From Lingula anatina (Eukaryota; Brachiopoda; Lingulata; Lingulida; Lingulidae), in contig NW_019775485.1 in the NCBI RefSeq assembly GCF_001039355.2, forward strand, positions 70,119-134,118: a stretch of 64,000 nt of DNA. Direction: 5' to 3'. The position numbers were made by a program, and so were the translations under genes. Positions within the stretch are counted from its first letter, which is position 1. Each line of letters starts with the position of its first letter. This document shows, piece by piece, positions 61,519 to 64,000 of this stretch. The notes under the pieces are model-generated. The model was not told where the DNA came from. It was given only the letters and a program-made list of their open reading frames with translations, and did not search any database.

Positions 61519-62360
61519 TTAGAAACGGTTAGAAACGGTAAAAAATTCAAAATGATGCTGCAAGCTGAGAAGTTCACAATAACGCGAGGTCCTTTGGGTC
61601 TCAAAGATTTAAAATACTTAACATACTTGACCCCTTAGATATAGTATAATGTATTCATCACTGATCAATTCGGCACAGGACATGCAAAACACTGTGCATA
61701 ACTAATAAACTCAAACAGGAACGATTTCCAAAACTTTTTGAAAACTTCGTCAGCATGAAAAAAATAATTTATAATAAATTTGACATAAACATATTATCCG
61801 CAGCCATCCGAGCAGCCTCACAAAATTTATTACATTGGTTGAAATGAAGGTATAATAGCCGAAATATACCGCTCTACATATTTCAAGCCGCCATTTATTT
61901 TGATGAACACTTTTTGAAACCAAGTCACTTTTAATGATGCTTAGCACTTGTGAAAGCAGAGAGCGTTGATTTATTGCATAGAATGCCGTGTTTGTGGGAT
62001 ACATTTATTTCGCACAGCCATTCCAATAAATAATCTAAAAGAAAATTTATGTCACGGAAACAAAATTAATCAAATTAAGCATGAGATCAACGAATTTGTA
62101 AATTTCGAGCATGAAAAATGCATGAAGTAATATGAGATTTGACATAGATGTATTATCTGCAGCCTCTGACAGGAGCCTTTGAAAAAGCAAATTTTACATT
62201 AGTTTAAATGAAGCAACAATAGCCACATAGAGTCTGGGACATCACATATTTGAAGTCGTCCTGAAGAACACACTGCATGTTCGTATATAGAATTTCACTG
62301 ACAAAATGCTTTGTTTGAAGCAATGCTGATCACTTAAAGATGCACATGAAATCAATTTTT
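60263..62360. other. upstream flank and repeats, no gene seen
   Basis: It should hold the promoter of the esterase-TSP1 gene. Includes an aaatt-type run near 60522-60550, a (TTTA)n run at 61390-61412 and a (GT)n(GA)n run at 61472-61519. taggcctac words are frequent. Confidence 0.45.
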
Positions 62361-62590
62361 TGCCACAAAACGGTGCCCAGAACCAGTTGGTTTTTCTAGA
62401 AAGCAACCTCAACCAAGATCCCCACAGAGACATTCTACAGCAAACAATGCTTCCCTTTGCAAGAACCATCTTCAAGAACAACATTGTGTACCAAGACGAA
62501 TACGCACCCCCACATCGCGCGCGCAGAATCACTGCTTTTCTTCAAAACCAAGTAGTTCAGCAACTATGTACTGGCCTGCAAATTCCCAGT
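62361..62590 (+). mobile_element. Tc1/mariner transposase fragment
   Basis: The plus-strand frame reads LVFLESNLNQDPHRDILQQ, then MLPFARTIFK, VYQDEYAPPHRARRI and TAFLQNQVVQ. This matches the central catalytic part of Tc1 transposases, with the second catalytic aspartate in QDxAPPH. Homology ends before the W-P-SPDLNPIE block. It differs from the two elements at 23321 and 30401. No inverted repeats are recognised around it, so it is a relic. Confidence 0.8.
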
Positions 62591-64000
62591 TGTAAGCATT
62601 CAACGACTGCAGCCCACATATTTCTCATTTAACATCCCAGTCAAACGATTGACACAGTATGACGAACACAATTTAGCATTGAGTTAAAGTTGCAACAGTT
62701 ATAATTTTGATGTTGCTCTTATCGATAATGCAATACTAAGTAATTTGCTAATGCTGCCTGTCAGGTCATTCAGTTTATTCATACGTGCACAGTATTTGCT
62801 ATGCCAACTGCCAAATCATGGCATTTATAAGAATATTGTTACTGTCAATAGTTGCAAAAGATTTTCTGAACTTAAATTCAGGAATCTTTAGGTCTTTTGT
62901 AAGCGCTGTGGACAACATGCAATATTAGACATGCAAGTACAAAAAAGAAAGGATAAAAATGGAAACAACGCCCTTTCTGTTTGTGAAGAAAAATTCTTCT
63001 ATATAAAATGTTTCTTTACATTGCAGACTCAGTTCACGGAACCTTAAGTTGAGATGATATTTTTTCATGAACCTGTTAAGTAAACCCATTAAAATGTAAG
63101 ATAGAAATAGATTTTGTACATGGCGGTACTGCAGTACAGACATATAAATGGCTTTACATAGGATAATGGAACAGAACTATTCTTTACTATAATTATTATG
63201 GCTCTTGGCCACGTGAATGGTGATTTTGCTCCTAAATCTGACTCTTGATTCCAACTTCCAAGGATTTATGATAGCGTCCTCTGTACTAGCTAGGTGCCTG
63301 AAGCTGAAATATTCGTAATTCTCAGCATCTAGTGACCGTATCAGCCATGTCAGGACCCACGGGTAAGATTGTAGTTTCTGTCCAAAATGTAGCAATGGAA
63401 TGAAAGAAGGGAATGAAAGATTGTACTTTGTACTCAAACTAGTGCAACTAACACAATTGACGCATATAACTCGAAAGCATCAGAAATTACGTTGGCACGC
63501 TAGCATAGAGATCAATCGCTATTTGCCCACCTGTCAACTCGAAGCCTTAGCAAACGCAACGCAATTATAGCCTTGAACGCTACTAAAACTCGATTGCCGC
63601 ATACGTCATAACACAATTATACATAATTAATTTAAATATGATGCTATGCTTTATTATAGGAATATCACAATTTCAAATACTGACATTTGAAGTGTTTGAC
63701 ACCAATAAAATGTTAAAAACAATTCAATAGTAGGAGCGCATGAGTCTGGACTGACAATTACTGTGTTTGGACCGAAATAGAGTTCCAAATTGGTCCATTT
63801 AAAAGCTAATCCTTTATCAAGCGCCAGAATGTTGCCCATATCTTCTTATTTATCTATTTTGCTTGCTATTCAATCTGTCACTCATCCTTCACATATTATC
63901 GTTTATAAGAAAATCTACCTGACATCATTCATACTCAAGAATATGCTCGTACCAACAATAACATACATAAGCTATGTACATATCCATTATGTTTACAAAC
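62591..64000. other. window end, no gene supported
   Basis: AT-rich. The minus-strand open frames at 62925-63143 and 63177-63437 have no recognisable family and no clear splice partners. Confidence 0.4.

Overview
This is eukaryotic, clearly animal, nuclear DNA. Genes are split by many short introns with GT-AG borders, and the spaces between them hold defective DNA transposons, a LINE fragment, many short foldback (MITE-like) repeats and microsatellites. The gene set (an ARSB-type sulfatase tandem, VWA7-like proteins, a cholinesterase-type protein carrying a thrombospondin repeat, a UPF0489 protein) together with recurrent 'acatgta' and 'taggccta' words fits a marine invertebrate. A lancelet, hemichordate/echinoderm or lophotrochozoan are all possible, and I cannot choose between them from sequence alone. 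Splice phases were checked by hand. The complete gene models close exactly in frame: sulfatase 508 aa, VWA7-like 824 aa, short paralog 435 aa, PPxY protein 153 aa, esterase-TSP1 about 629 aa.

Layout. 1-2357 (+): a UPF0489/C5orf22-type gene, open at both ends. 3288-5940 (+): the 3' seven exons of an arylsulfatase. A lone N at 3267 probably marks a gap that hides its 5' exons and the last UPF0489 exon. 7175-16357 (+): a complete 15-exon arylsulfatase with an intact active site. 17.5-33.3 kb: a small family of unrecognised type II membrane proteins that look like glycosyltransferases, with two complete copies (25654-26778 and 32191-33315) and two 3' fragments (17580 and 27235). Mixed in are decayed sulfatase exons, a minus-strand LINE end and two near full-length but broken Tc1/mariner elements with TA-flanked inverted repeats. 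33.3-42.6 kb: mostly repeats, plus a two-exon membrane adaptor gene (39180-40370) with an overlapping PSAP/PPxY motif and two further PPxY motifs.

42.6-60.3 kb (all -): a 16-exon VWA7-like gene (55428 down to 48036); next to it a shortened paralog (46542 down to 42656) that has a signal-peptide exon joined directly to the C-terminal modules, without the VWA domain; and a carboxylesterase/cholinesterase-like gene (60262 down to about 57129) fused in frame to a TSP1 repeat, in which the catalytic serine and histidine are kept but the usual glutamate is a serine. 60.3-64 kb: repeats, including a plus-strand Tc1 transposase fragment.

The sulfatases, putative glycosyltransferases and secreted adhesion-type proteins all act in the secretory pathway or outside the cell. 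There are no operons here, and a functional link between neighbours is only a guess. Most likely under-described: the esterase-TSP1 fusion with a changed triad, the VWA-less VWA7 paralog with a GC-AG intron and frameshift-derived tail, and the glycosyltransferase-like family.
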